Virus record (IMG/VR): IMGVR_UViG_3300042868_010004
Coordinates: 1-64,000 of that record
Direction: 5' to 3' (one strand)
From: a virus
Length of the DNA stretch: 64,000 bases
In this document: positions 15,130 through 22,816 of the stretch, piece after piece
Layout: the number at the start of each line of letters is the position of its first letter
Position numbering within the stretch: the stretch's first letter is position 1
The notes under the pieces: generated by a model
What the model saw: only the letters and a program-made list of their open reading frames with translations
What the model was told of the DNA's origin: nothing
The model's database searches: none
Made by a program: the position numbers and the translations under genes

Positions 15130-15318
15130 ATGACATTCAAAATTAAAACGCATTGCAAGTTTTTTCAAGGTTGGCCAATTTCTTGGTTTGAACCGTGCAG
15201 TTATTTAGAGTGTGAGGGATTAGTTATAAAAGATGGCTCTTTATGGTTGCCGGGCAGAGGAGATTATGTTTGCGCGTTCCGAATGAAGGACAAATACAGG
15301 AAGAAGGCGGGATGGTAA
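15130..15318 (+). CDS. Hypothetical protein, 62 aa
   Basis: Two bases after the deaminase stop. Has two Cys in the first half (THCKFFQGWPISWFEPCSY) and a basic tail (MKDKYRKKAGW). Function unknown. Confidence 0.6.
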   Translation: MTFKIKTHCKFFQGWPISWFEPCSYLECEGLVIKDGSLWLPGRGDYVCAFRMKDKYRKKAGW

Positions 15319-15328
15319 AGAAAACCTC

Positions 15329-15356
15329 TTGACTCTTTCCAAAAGTCAGTCATAGT
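15329..15356 (+). promoter_or_regulatory. Early-type promoter, leaderless start at 15363
   Basis: TTGACT (15329-15334), 16-bp spacer, CATAGT (15351-15356), 6 nt to ATG 15363. Confidence 0.6.
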
Positions 15357-15362
15357 CCAGTC

Positions 15363-15977
15363 ATGAACACTAAAACCCGAACCCTGATTGTCTCCGCCCT
15401 CATTCTCTCCTCCTGCACTCCCGCGCCCGCACAAATCCGCGAGTGGACAAACCCTGATGGGCAAATAATTCGGGCTGAAGTCATTGAAAGGCCGGACCAG
15501 AACACGATTACAATCAAGCGGGAAGACGGCCTGATTTTCACGGTTCAGAATGACCGATTTTCGGACGCCGATCAGGTATTCATTCGGTCTTTACCGGTTG
15601 TTAAGACTTTTGATGACAAAGAATTGGGAGAGATTTTCCGGGCGAAGTTCCCCAAAATTAAAATTTCCGCGCCTCTCCCGTCTGATTACGAACCGCTCGC
15701 CCGCCTTCAGAAAGAGTATGAAAGAGAGTTTGGTAATCTCCGTTCGGATACTTATAAAGTCAATCTGAGGGTAACTCTGAATAAAATTAAACGCTCAAAA
15801 GAGCATTATTCCGTAATTGCAAATTCAGATTTCCGCGCCCCGACAAAAGGTTTTTCCGGGGTGTATTCTGGGGGCTCCCCGGCTTGGAAAGAAGGTTTGG
15901 CGGCTCGCGCGGCTTTGGTTTGGCTGGGGGAGCTTGAAAAGATGATTCAGACGGAATATAAGGTTCGGGTAGATTGA
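15363..15977 (+). CDS. Lipoprotein with SHD1-like domain
   Basis: The N-terminus is a lipoprotein signal: basic start, hydrophobic LIVSALIL, lipobox LSSC with Cys about 18. Residues 25-75 (REWTNPDGQIIRAEVIE then NTITIKREDGLIFTV then FSDADQVFI) match the SHD1-type small beta domain, W-T at the start and L/F-S-x-x-D-x-x-F-I at the end. SHD1-like domains are abundant in secreted proteins of Verrucomicrobia and Planctomycetes. The C-terminal 120 residues are unassigned. A phage lipoprotein made early could act in superinfection exclusion or be cargo taken from the host; both are inference. Confidence 0.65.
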   Translation: MNTKTRTLIVSALILSSCTPAPAQIREWTNPDGQIIRAEVIERPDQNTITIKREDGLIFTVQNDRFSDADQVFIRSLPVVKTFDDKELGEIFRAKFPKIKISAPLPSDYEPLARLQKEYEREFGNLRSDTYKVNLRVTLNKIKRSKEHYSVIANSDFRAPTKGFSGVYSGGSPAWKEGLAARAALVWLGELEKMIQTEYKVRVD

Positions 15978-15989
15978 AGAAAGTTTTCC

Positions 15990-16017
15990 TTGACCTTACC
16001 CCCAAAAACGCAATCCT
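15990..16017 (+). promoter_or_regulatory. Early-type promoter, leaderless start at 16024
   Basis: TTGACC (15990-15995), 16-bp spacer, AATCCT (16012-16017), 6 nt (tccgtt) to ATG 16024. Confidence 0.5.
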
Positions 16018-16023
16018 TCCGTT

Positions 16024-16599
16024 ATGGAATCAGAAAGACAAGCTGCGTATAAAAATTATCTCCAAACCGAACACTGGAAGAATAAAAGACTGGAAGTTTT
16101 AAAAGAAAGGGGTAGTATTTGTGAAAAATGCAAAGAATGGGGTAATGAAATCCATCATTTGACCTATGAGAATATGTGGAACGAGCCCCTTTCCGATTTA
16201 CAGGTTTTATGCCGAGATTGTCATGAGGCAACCCACAGAGCTTTGACTTGTATTAAAATTTCTGATGGCGTAAAAAACTCCAAAACAAAGAATCTTGCCA
16301 AGCTAAAAATTAGCAGAGGTGCCTTAGCTCACTCTATATCATATAAACAATTGGAGTTTGTTTGCAAAAAATTAAACCAGTGGGACGGGGTTGGAATTTT
16401 TCGTAATGATACGCCCGAAACGGTTTTGGATATTATTCGATTTTCTTTTGACGAGGAAAATATAGAGGTAATTAGTGAGGCTGCTAAAATATTAGGCTTT
16501 AAAGATTATTTTCCTAAAAAATTAAAGCAGAAAAATCCGTCCAAACATAATAATCATTACAATGGCAGCCCAACGTATAAAACAGCGGCGAGTCTCTAG
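16024..16599 (+). CDS. HNH endonuclease
   Basis: A 191-residue protein whose first 75 residues are a zinc-bound HNH domain. It shows Cys33-x-x-Cys36, His44-His45 (EIHHLTYEN) as catalytic His pair, Asn/Asp-bearing LSDLQ, and Cys63-x-x-Cys66-His67 with a final His71. The pattern (Y-x-x-Y-L-x-x-x-H-W at the start, LCRDCHEATH at the end) is the common phage/prophage HNH type. The C-terminal half is helical and may bind DNA. Probably a free-standing homing or recombination nuclease. It has its own leaderless promoter. Confidence 0.8.
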   Translation: MESERQAAYKNYLQTEHWKNKRLEVLKERGSICEKCKEWGNEIHHLTYENMWNEPLSDLQVLCRDCHEATHRALTCIKISDGVKNSKTKNLAKLKISRGALAHSISYKQLEFVCKKLNQWDGVGIFRNDTPETVLDIIRFSFDEENIEVISEAAKILGFKDYFPKKLKQKNPSKHNNHYNGSPTYKTAASL

Positions 16600-16608
16600 T
16601 CAAATCCC

Positions 16609-16637
16609 TTGACAGACAGCCCGGCTACGGATAAAGT
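16609..16637 (+). promoter_or_regulatory. Early-type promoter before 16673
   Basis: TTGACA (16609-16614), 17-bp spacer, TAAAGT (16632-16637), followed by cttgtctgtaaacc and an A/C-rich leader. Confidence 0.6.
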
Positions 16638-16672
16638 CTTGTCTGTAAACCAAAAAAACAAACCAAAAAATC

Positions 16673-16879
16673 ATGAACTTTAAAGTAATCAACCGAAATC
16701 CGGGCCATTGGGATATTTACGCTTTCAATTACTCTTTCGATCATCGTGTGGCTGCGATTCGCGGGGGAGGTAATCAAGTTGAACTTCGGGCCGAAAAAGA
16801 ACCATTCAAACAAAATATGACCTTTCCTTCCGTTGAATCCTGTATGTCTTATATTTGCGCGACTCTGATGAAGGAATAA
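16673..16879 (+). CDS. Small phage protein, 68 aa
   Basis: Opens FKVINRNPGHWDIYAF and ends with a Cys-bearing segment (VESCMSYICATLMKE). The N-R-x-P-x-x-W-D-I-Y start with a late C-x-x-Y-I-C block is shared by a group of very small phage proteins; no function is known. A/C-rich leader without Shine-Dalgarno. Confidence 0.65.
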   Translation: MNFKVINRNPGHWDIYAFNYSFDHRVAAIRGGGNQVELRAEKEPFKQNMTFPSVESCMSYICATLMKE

Positions 16880-16894
16880 AAGAAATGCCAAATT

Positions 16895-17155
16895 ATGAAA
16901 AATTTTGTAAATGATGCCTTCGCTTCTTCTTCTTCTTGAATTAATTCAATCGCGAAAGAAATTCATTATCTAGCCCAAGCATTTAATATAACTGGGAACA
17001 CAATGATGTCTGACCGTCTTTTTGGTCTGGCTGATTTGTTGACAACGGAGGCCGAAGAGGTGAAAAGTATTTGTTCGGAGAAGGTTGACGAAGATTTCCG
17101 GGAAAGTCAGAAGGGCTTGGGTCAGATACTAACCGCTCTCGTCCATAAAAACTAA
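16895..17155 (+). pseudogene. Small gene interrupted by in-frame TGA
   Basis: ATG 16895 reads MKNFVNDAFASSSS and then TGA at 16937-16939. The same frame continues with IAKEIHYLAQAFNITGN and SDRLFGLADLLTTEAEEV to TAA 17153-17155. The post-stop segment looks like the conserved body of a small helical phage protein (E-I-x-x-L-A-x-A-F/L-x-x-T-G-N then S-D-R-L-x-x-x-A-D). A (TCT)4 run precedes the stop. A 50-residue product could still start at ATG 17003. Read as a nonsense-interrupted gene; readthrough is possible but not shown. Confidence 0.55.
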
Positions 17156-17159
17156 AAAT

Positions 17160-17357
17160 ATGAAAGCCCTGATACATAAAGATACCGAAATCAACTGGAA
17201 GACCGTTTGTTACAATCGGGCATGGCTCGGCCATATCACAATCATGCAGGAATTAGCTCAGAAGCTCGCCTATCCGTTTTTTATGTGGAACGGTTGGATT
17301 TTCAGCACAGAGGATGGAGAAGACACAGGATTCGCTATTAAGGATTTGGAGAATTGA
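17160..17357 (+). CDS. Hypothetical protein, 65 aa
   Basis: Aromatic, soluble (WLGHITIMQELAQKLAYPFF). Starts 4 bp after the preceding stop and the next gene begins 7 bp after its end. No domain recognised. Confidence 0.6.
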   Translation: MKALIHKDTEINWKTVCYNRAWLGHITIMQELAQKLAYPFFMWNGWIFSTEDGEDTGFAIKDLEN

Positions 17358-17364
17358 TTCCGAC

Positions 17365-17694
17365 ATGAATATCTCATTCGACACCACCAAAATTCAAGAC
17401 CCGAATAAATTCGGAGAACTTTTGCGCGAATATTTCTTCACAAAAGAGGGAATTGGCTGTTATTCAAACTTTGAGGTCGAACCTTTTATGTTTCAGGGCG
17501 AGCCTCCTGCAAGTATCAAAGAATTTTTCGGAGACTGCGAGAATGCAATTCATTTTTATATCTCTCGGGATAATCAAAGTCTTTGGCTGGCTTGGACATG
17601 GGACGGTGATGGCACGCTGATTGTTAGCGATGGGGAGAGAAGCGCGGAGAATCATGATTGTAAGAAGGGCTATGGCTGGAGGTTCTTATACTGA
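17365..17694 (+). CDS. Hypothetical protein, 109 aa
   Basis: Start at 17365 preferred because an upstream in-frame ATG lies in the previous gene. Acidic with a Trp-rich block (LWLAWTWDGDGTLIVSDGER). Function unknown. Confidence 0.65.
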   Translation: MNISFDTTKIQDPNKFGELLREYFFTKEGIGCYSNFEVEPFMFQGEPPASIKEFFGDCENAIHFYISRDNQSLWLAWTWDGDGTLIVSDGERSAENHDCKKGYGWRFLY

Positions 17695-17711
17695 TTTACG
17701 AATTTTTTATC

Positions 17712-17740
17712 TTGCAAATCAATCCATCTGGACTTAATAT
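17712..17740 (+). promoter_or_regulatory. Early-type promoter before 17750
   Basis: TTGCAA (17712-17717), 17-bp spacer, TAATAT (17735-17740), only 9 nt to ATG 17750. The -10 is the closest to consensus in the family. Confidence 0.55.
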
Positions 17741-17749
17741 CTGTCTGCC

Positions 17750-18097
17750 ATGAAAACCAAATTAAATACATTCGCCGAGAAAATTCGTGCGGAGAAATCA
17801 CTAGTAGAAGAAAAATACGCGCCACAGATCAGAAACCATATTTTACAAATTTTTAACAAAGCCAAAATTAAGGATAAAAAACTTGAAGGCGTTAAAGTAA
17901 TTTGCGGGATTGTTTTTCTAAACGGTTTTTATCGAACTAATTACGGATCGGATGAAAAGGTGGAGTTTTTTAATTGGCGGGATTATAATCAGGATTGCTG
18001 GCCTGAATTTGAGGAGACTCAATTTTTGTTTGACATCCTTCGTGAATACGAACAGGGTCTTTGTAGTGAATTTCCCTACATAGAGAACATTAAATGA
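17750..18097 (+). CDS. Hypothetical protein, 115 aa
   Basis: Lys-rich helical N-terminal half (FAEKIRAEKSLVEEKYAPQI), C-terminal aromatic part (FFNWRDYNQDCWPEFEETQF). Overlaps the next gene by ATGA. No known family. Confidence 0.65.
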   Translation: MKTKLNTFAEKIRAEKSLVEEKYAPQIRNHILQIFNKAKIKDKKLEGVKVICGIVFLNGFYRTNYGSDEKVEFFNWRDYNQDCWPEFEETQFLFDILREYEQGLCSEFPYIENIK

Positions 18098-18354
18098 GTT
18101 CCATCCAACAAACCTGTAAATGCGGCACGGTTTATTTCGCCCGTGAGGCCGACCTGAAACGTGGATGGGGGAAATCCTGTTCAAAGCGTTGCGCGGCAAT
18201 TAAACGGACTAAGCAAGAGAGGGCCAGAAATCACAAGCTGGCCCCCGCTTCATTGAAATATAGGAACCGCCCAGAGGAATTATATGTCGGGAGCCGCTTG
18301 TGGAATGAATTAAGTGATGATTGGAGTTGGGACGCACATAAAAATGAATACTGA
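18094..18354 (+). CDS. Zinc-knuckle phage protein, 86 aa
   Basis: Cys-x-Cys near the start (TCKCGTVYFAREADLKRGWG) and Cys-x-x-x-Cys (SCSKRCAA) give a four-Cys zinc knuckle within the first 32 residues. The C-x-C-G-x-x-F/Y-x-A-R-x-A-D-x-K-R-G-W pattern is frequent in small phage proteins and probably binds nucleic acid. It overlaps both neighbours. Confidence 0.7.
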   Translation: MSSIQQTCKCGTVYFAREADLKRGWGKSCSKRCAAIKRTKQERARNHKLAPASLKYRNRPEELYVGSRLWNELSDDWSWDAHKNEY

Positions 18355-18856
18355 TGAATTGATAGAAATACAGAAAGAACTCAAAAGCCCAATCGGCAAA
18401 CCCGCCGAGTATGTTGTTACAAAAATCTTGCAAAAGAAGGGGCAGTTATGCCGAATTAAATACGCCCGACCACTCAGAATACGGAAGGAGTTTCAATCAG
18501 AGTATTCCGGGATGAAAATTACGGATGGGGTCTTCCGCGTTGGGATTTCGTATGATAATACAAAGGCGGTTCAAGAAAAGAGGCTGTCTGGTGAACTTCC
18601 GGCGGAGAATCAGGGGCTCAGAAATAGAGTCTGGCTTGTTCCTAATTATCTGATGAAGGGAAAGGATGATAAGCTCTTGGTCCGGATATATACTGTTCGG
18701 AACGCTTATCGTCGGATTTATTATGAACTGAACTCTGAAATGATTGATTTCGAGACTCTTCAGGGAATGAATGTTTGTCTAGCCTCTGAATTTGTAATCA
18801 AGCCGGACTTGGTTTCATTTGATTTAGAGGTCGATCATATATTAGAAATGACTTAA
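18344..18856 (+). CDS. Hypothetical protein, 170 aa
   Basis: Start at 18344 inside the end of the previous gene; an upstream in-frame start at 18314 is less likely. Soluble alpha/beta protein (GKPAEYVVTKILQKKG; VRIYTVRNAYRRIYYELNS). No recognised motif. Followed by a gap and a promoter. Confidence 0.65.
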   Translation: MNTDELIEIQKELKSPIGKPAEYVVTKILQKKGQLCRIKYARPLRIRKEFQSEYSGMKITDGVFRVGISYDNTKAVQEKRLSGELPAENQGLRNRVWLVPNYLMKGKDDKLLVRIYTVRNAYRRIYYELNSEMIDFETLQGMNVCLASEFVIKPDLVSFDLEVDHILEMT

Positions 18857-18882
18857 AAATACAGAAAAACTCTATAAAGGAC

Positions 18883-18911
18883 TTGACAATATGCACGGGC
18901 CGAGTTATTGT
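18883..18911 (+). promoter_or_regulatory. Early-type promoter before 18941
   Basis: TTGACA (18883-18888), 17-bp spacer, TATTGT (18906-18911). One of the best matches in the family; followed by ctgaatcgtaacac and an A/C-rich leader. Confidence 0.65.
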
Positions 18912-18940
18912 CTGAATCGTAACACAAACACAATCTGAAT

Positions 18941-19231
18941 ATGAACTACGCAATCAAACTCAAGTCCGGTAAATACCTCGGGGAAGACGAGCCTACTAAA
19001 TATTTTTCCGAAGCCGGGATATTCACTCTGGAAGAGGCCGAGCGAATTGTTAATCTTAAGGAGGGTGAGAAAATTGTCAGCGAGGAAGATATTGATTCCG
19101 AAATTGGCATGTCAATCGCCACCTGTCTATCCCTGACTCAAAAACCGAATGGCCGGTTTGATACTCTTTGGGGCGACAAGACGCCCGCCGGTTTGGCCCG
19201 GACTATTAAACGGATTATTGAGGAAAGCTGA
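18941..19231 (+). CDS. Hypothetical protein, 96 aa
   Basis: N-terminal strand (YAIKLKSGKYLGED), middle acidic helix, C-terminal WGDKTPAGLARTIKRIIEE. The T-x-W-G-x-K-T-P-x-G-L-x-x-T-I-K-R-I ending is common in small phage proteins. Function unknown. Confidence 0.65.
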   Translation: MNYAIKLKSGKYLGEDEPTKYFSEAGIFTLEEAERIVNLKEGEKIVSEEDIDSEIGMSIATCLSLTQKPNGRFDTLWGDKTPAGLARTIKRIIEES

Positions 19232-19281
19232 ATCAAACCGAATTCCAAATATGAGGATTTGAAACTAATTACGGAGTAAAA

Positions 19282-19614
19282 ATGAAAAATCCAATAGAAA
19301 AGATTAATGCTCTTGGCTATGTTTATTCGGGACACCACCACGAAGTAGATATAACTTATTTTAAACATCCTTCTGGCGCGACCATTCAAATTGGCTCAGA
19401 TGCTTTTCGGACGCTGGAATGTCAAATAGAGAGGTCCGAAGAGAACATAATGCGTTATGAAAAAATGAATAAAGCATTTGAAATTTTGAAAGAAAGATTT
19501 AAAGGGTGCTCTATTCCATTACCTGATTTTATTAACGGAGAATGGATTTTTACCGTATGGACAAGCGGGATTTCCTGTAAAACATTTACGGATAAAGAGG
19601 TCTTAACCGCTTGA
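19282..19614 (+). CDS. Hypothetical protein, 110 aa
   Basis: Preceded by GGAG about 6 nt upstream of ATG. Contains IQIGSDAFRTLECQIERSEE and a C-terminal FINGEWIFTVWTSG. Last gene before a promoter. No domain recognised. Confidence 0.6.
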   Translation: MKNPIEKINALGYVYSGHHHEVDITYFKHPSGATIQIGSDAFRTLECQIERSEENIMRYEKMNKAFEILKERFKGCSIPLPDFINGEWIFTVWTSGISCKTFTDKEVLTA

Positions 19615-19638
19615 CAAAACCAGAATTCCAGCCATTCT
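19611..19638 (+). promoter_or_regulatory. Early-type promoter before 19663
   Basis: TTGACA (19611-19616, overlapping the previous stop), 16-bp spacer, CATTCT (19633-19638). Confidence 0.6.
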
Positions 19639-19662
19639 TTTATCTGAAACGAATAAAAACCA

Positions 19663-20358
19663 ATGAATACACAAGTAAAACAATCCACCGCTCCATCCAT
19701 CTATAATGATTCCGTCCGGGAATATCTAAAGTGGGCGCGAGCCCAACACGATCATACCCTGATCGAGCAAATTAAAACCCGTATCGGCGAGCAATTCCGA
19801 ATGGATTATATTAAAGGCGATCAAATCATTTATACAATCACTGATTCCTACCTTCTAAAACGCATCCACCTCGTAAATAAAATAATCCGTATTCGTAATT
19901 CAGTCCGAAAGATTGTCTCCGATTGTTGTGCGACGGCAAACGGCTCGCCCTATACAGATACAAAGGGCTGGTGGATCATCCCGATGGTAACTCAGGATAA
20001 AACGGTCGGCCTGATTAATATAGCCAAAGGAGTCGCCTTGGATACTGGCATTAAACTTTCCTGCGCTCAGATTGGAGAAATGGCCATACGGACAAAAAAA
20101 CTTCAGTCCGGCAATATGGCAGCAGAGGCTCATAATGCATCTTATCCCGAGGGTTGGATTCAACTTGTGGCTGATAGCAGGGGAGGTGAAGTTAAACCGA
20201 TTTCCGAATTTATGCCGAATGCCCGAATTGTAAAACACGGACTCATGACTTGTTATAAGACAGAGGGTGGGCCAAATGAAAATTTTGAGACGGCTTGTGG
20301 TTGGCCGCGCGAACAATATTCTCCATTTTGCGAGGGATCAGAGAAGAAAGTCGCTTGA
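19663..20358 (+). CDS. Hypothetical protein, 231 aa
   Basis: One of the longer genes of the left block. It has an N-terminal helix (VREYLKWARAQHDHTLIEQI), then a basic region (KRIHLVNKIIRIRNSVRKI) and several Cys residues (DCCATANG; KLSCAQIG). No family recognised; no membrane segment. Own promoter at 19611. Confidence 0.65.
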   Translation: MNTQVKQSTAPSIYNDSVREYLKWARAQHDHTLIEQIKTRIGEQFRMDYIKGDQIIYTITDSYLLKRIHLVNKIIRIRNSVRKIVSDCCATANGSPYTDTKGWWIIPMVTQDKTVGLINIAKGVALDTGIKLSCAQIGEMAIRTKKLQSGNMAAEAHNASYPEGWIQLVADSRGGEVKPISEFMPNARIVKHGLMTCYKTEGGPNENFETACGWPREQYSPFCEGSEKKVA

Positions 20359-20382
20359 CAAAATCGGAATTTCTGTCAGAGT
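20355..20382 (+). promoter_or_regulatory. Early-type promoter before 20407
   Basis: TTGACA (20355-20360, overlapping the previous stop), 16-bp spacer, CAGAGT (20377-20382). Confidence 0.55.
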
Positions 20383-20406
20383 TCTAAATGTAACAACGAA
20401 ACACTC

Positions 20407-20646
20407 ATGAAAACTTCAACCAGCACGAAAACAAATCTTCTTTCCGTATTCTGCGAAAAAGTTCCAACTTCTGACCCTCTCGGAATTATGAGGGGAAGTC
20501 GGAATTATGATGTTCGGATTTGGGCCGATAAAGAGAAGACTCAGCAGAAAGCAATCTTCTCTTGGTTCCAAAAATCTAAGCCGACCCACCGTAATAAATA
20601 TCTGACGCTGAATTGCTTCCGTTGGGAGATTGTTTGGTTGAACTAA
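20407..20646 (+). CDS. Hypothetical protein, 79 aa
   Basis: Basic, Thr/Lys-rich N-terminus, then RNYDVRIWADKEKTQQKAIF and a basic C-terminal part. Function unknown. Confidence 0.6.
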   Translation: MKTSTSTKTNLLSVFCEKVPTSDPLGIMRGSRNYDVRIWADKEKTQQKAIFSWFQKSKPTHRNKYLTLNCFRWEIVWLN

Positions 20647-20665
20647 AAATACAAACCTCTCCGTC

Positions 20666-20773
20666 ATGAAAATCCGCTCCTACGATTACTTTGCCCTCGG
20701 CTGCATGGTTCTGATAACATCGGGATTCATATCCTCAATGTTTTATGCGATCTATCGCTATATAGCCCGATAG
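20666..20773 (+). CDS. Small membrane peptide, 35 aa
   Basis: ATG 20666 to TAG 20771-20773. A single hydrophobic helix (FALGCMVLITSGFISSMF) is flanked by charged ends (KIRSYDY and YRYIAR). Typical of small phage inner-membrane proteins. Supported by hydrophobicity and by filling an otherwise empty gap in the operon. Confidence 0.5.
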   Translation: MKIRSYDYFALGCMVLITSGFISSMFYAIYRYIAR

Positions 20774-20782
20774 GAAATAAAA

Positions 20783-20986
20783 ATGTTTATCCAGCCTCAT
20801 AAATACTCTGTCTGTCTTGCCTCTCAATCCGGATATACAAAACGGAAATACGGTTTTATCATTCGGATTGACCCGCCGATCCCCTGTGTGTCCCCGACTG
20901 GAAAAAAGTATTCCCAAAGGTTCGCCCGCTGGTTTAAATACAAGCAGGACGCGGAAAAAGAAGCCCGGCAACTAAATCAATTCTGA
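20783..20986 (+). CDS. Small basic protein, 67 aa
   Basis: Tyr/Lys-rich, beta-like (YSVCLASQSGYTKRKYGFII) then PPIPCVSPTGKKYSQRFARW. Possibly nucleic-acid binding by charge only. Confidence 0.6.
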   Translation: MFIQPHKYSVCLASQSGYTKRKYGFIIRIDPPIPCVSPTGKKYSQRFARWFKYKQDAEKEARQLNQF

Positions 20987-21023
20987 GACGGAAACTACAA
21001 GTAAGGCAAAAAGAAACAAACAA

Positions 21024-21338
21024 ATGAATAAACAAATTTCCCCCGGAGAACTTCATTCTGGAATGATTGTAACCGTGCTTGAAAACAAGCCGTTCATTCA
21101 GCAACAGCCTTCGTTTTCCGACTCTTCCATTGAAACGATTGCCAAGACTGATAGAAGTGGAATGGGGGATGTTCATACAATTCTCGCCGTAGATCTTCCG
21201 TATGCGGTATTACGTAAAGAGGAGAGGGATAAAAGCAGTTATATCTACAAAATAGACACGCGGAGAACGTTTTTAATGGAGTTAGATCAGCAGTATGTTT
21301 TTGCTCTTTGTCCTCACTTGAAACCGATTAATGCATAA
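21024..21338 (+). CDS. Hypothetical protein, 104 aa
   Basis: Soluble. Starts NKQISPGELHSGMIVTVLEN, suggestive of a small beta-barrel. A/C-rich leader with no Shine-Dalgarno. It overlaps the next gene by 8 bp. Confidence 0.6.
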   Translation: MNKQISPGELHSGMIVTVLENKPFIQQQPSFSDSSIETIAKTDRSGMGDVHTILAVDLPYAVLRKEERDKSSYIYKIDTRRTFLMELDQQYVFALCPHLKPINA

Positions 21339-21528
21339 AAGGTTAGAGGGATTTATTATGCAAACCGTAATAATGTATCGGGTTCTTCAGACACAAAAAA
21401 ATCGGGATTGGTATAAACCCTTGGTAGGTCGCCTTTTAAATGAAGCTCAATTTTCCGAGGTATTATGTCCTTTCTGGATTGACATACAGAAGATTGAATG
21501 TCAGGTTAGGGACGTAACATCAGACTGA
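21331..21528 (+). CDS. Hypothetical protein, 65 aa
   Basis: The start may be ATG 21331 or the in-frame ATG at 21358 (MQTVIMYRVLQTQKN), which would avoid the overlap and is equally plausible. No domain recognised. Confidence 0.5.
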   Translation: MHKRLEGFIMQTVIMYRVLQTQKNRDWYKPLVGRLLNEAQFSEVLCPFWIDIQKIECQVRDVTSD

Positions 21529-21532
21529 TCGT

Positions 21533-22027
21533 ATGAATATTCAGCCCGTCCTAGATTATATCAAAGAGAATTTCCGTTCGGAATTGAAGGCGACGGAGCT
21601 TGCCAAAAAATTCCGCCTGAATCGGTTTAACTTCAGTAAGACCTTCAACAGGGAAGTCGGCCAATCGTTTGACCGATACATTCAGGGTCTGAGATTTTCC
21701 GAATCCCGCCGACTAATTGATGAAGGTAAGAGCCCGAAAGAAGCCTGTTTTGAATCCGGCTTTCAATCCGAAAGTCAATTCCAGAGAGTCTTCCGTCAGA
21801 GAAACGGTCTGAGCCCGAAAGAATATCGGAAAGCTGGGATTGTTGAGAGATGGCAAATAGAGAAGGAATTACAAAAACTTCTTGCGGAATATATTCAATG
21901 TCTGAATGCTGGGGTGATTGGCTGGGGACTGTCTTTTAAGAAATGGCTGGAAGTCAATAATCATTATTTCATGATCGGAAATAATAAGTTTAAGAAAATT
22001 CGGAAGGCAGAGCTGAAAAGTGATTGA
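21533..22027 (+). CDS. AraC-type helix-turn-helix protein
   Basis: The first ~105 residues are an AraC/XylS-type double HTH. It shows VLDYIKENFRSELKATELAK (helices 1-2), FNFSKTFNREVG, EACFESGFQSESQFQRVFRQ (second HTH) and the closing GLSPKEYRK. The usual N-terminal sensor domain is absent; instead a 60-residue C-terminal extension follows. It is therefore a stand-alone DNA-binding protein, perhaps a regulator of host or phage genes. AraC-type regulators are unusual in lytic phages. It lies within the + strand operon. Confidence 0.8.
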   Translation: MNIQPVLDYIKENFRSELKATELAKKFRLNRFNFSKTFNREVGQSFDRYIQGLRFSESRRLIDEGKSPKEACFESGFQSESQFQRVFRQRNGLSPKEYRKAGIVERWQIEKELQKLLAEYIQCLNAGVIGWGLSFKKWLEVNNHYFMIGNNKFKKIRKAELKSD

Positions 22028-22487
22028 CGAGCGGGTAGCACGGCATCATAGTCTGAATTATATGAGTTATACACCTTCATCTGGCCTTGAAAAAGAGCTA
22101 TCCATGATCATTGGTCGCCCTATACTTATCCAAACCGAATGCGGGCTTTGTGTGCGGGATATGTCAAATTTCGATGTTCTCCTTTCTGTTTCCAAACCCC
22201 CGAAATCTTATGATGCGGCTTGGATTCTGAACAAGATCGAGAAGAAAAATAAGCAAGCGGAGGATATGAGGGCAAGGCGTGAAAAGATCATTACCGAAAT
22301 GCGGAAGAGCTTGATAGAGAAAGGTATAAAAGATTTTTCCACTTATGAGACGACATTCGGATTCTCCGTCTGTAATCTCTTTCAAGACGGTCTGAAATAT
22401 GCGCGGGAGGTGATTGAGAAGTGCGGTATTCAGTATAAAAAGATTGAATATTCGCCCGAACATTGGGTTGTGAGGGTATTCGTATGA
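22020..22487 (+). CDS. Hypothetical protein, 155 aa
   Basis: The frame can start at GTG 22020, overlapping the AraC-type gene by 8 bp, or at ATG 22062 giving 141 residues; the latter is as likely. Basic coiled-coil centre (ILNKIEKKNKQAEDMRARRE) and a C-terminal Cys-bearing part. Overlaps the next gene by ATGA. Unknown. Confidence 0.6.
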   Translation: MIDERVARHHSLNYMSYTPSSGLEKELSMIIGRPILIQTECGLCVRDMSNFDVLLSVSKPPKSYDAAWILNKIEKKNKQAEDMRARREKIITEMRKSLIEKGIKDFSTYETTFGFSVCNLFQDGLKYAREVIEKCGIQYKKIEYSPEHWVVRVFV

Positions 22488-22816
22488 AAAAGGAAATCCC
22501 TTGGCGGCTGAATATGAATGTAAGGGTAGGTGATAGACTTGTCCAGCATTATACTAAATGTTATGGCTGTAAATCAACTGACAGCCCACCAGAAGAAAAG
22601 ATCACAATTGATGGCAAAATAGTTTTTAACCAAAAGGGCTGGTCGGTTAATTTCTTCGATGAATTTACGAAAATAGCCGGTTTTACTTGCGTTGGTTGGG
22701 ATTCCGAAAATGGACATCATTTATACAAGAGTTCTGAGCGTGTGGAAATATTAAACTATCCAGAATTACTTTCCGGGCGGCAATACTGGAAAGCAGGAAT
22801 GTTTGTTTATGATTAA
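22484..22816 (+). CDS. Hypothetical protein, 110 aa
   Basis: ATGA overlap with the previous gene fixes the start at 22484. Has a Cys-x-x-Cys (TKCYGCKST) early on; one pair alone is not a full zinc site. Overlaps the next gene by 8 bp. Unknown. Confidence 0.65.
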   Translation: MKKEIPWRLNMNVRVGDRLVQHYTKCYGCKSTDSPPEEKITIDGKIVFNQKGWSVNFFDEFTKIAGFTCVGWDSENGHHLYKSSERVEILNYPELLSGRQYWKAGMFVYD

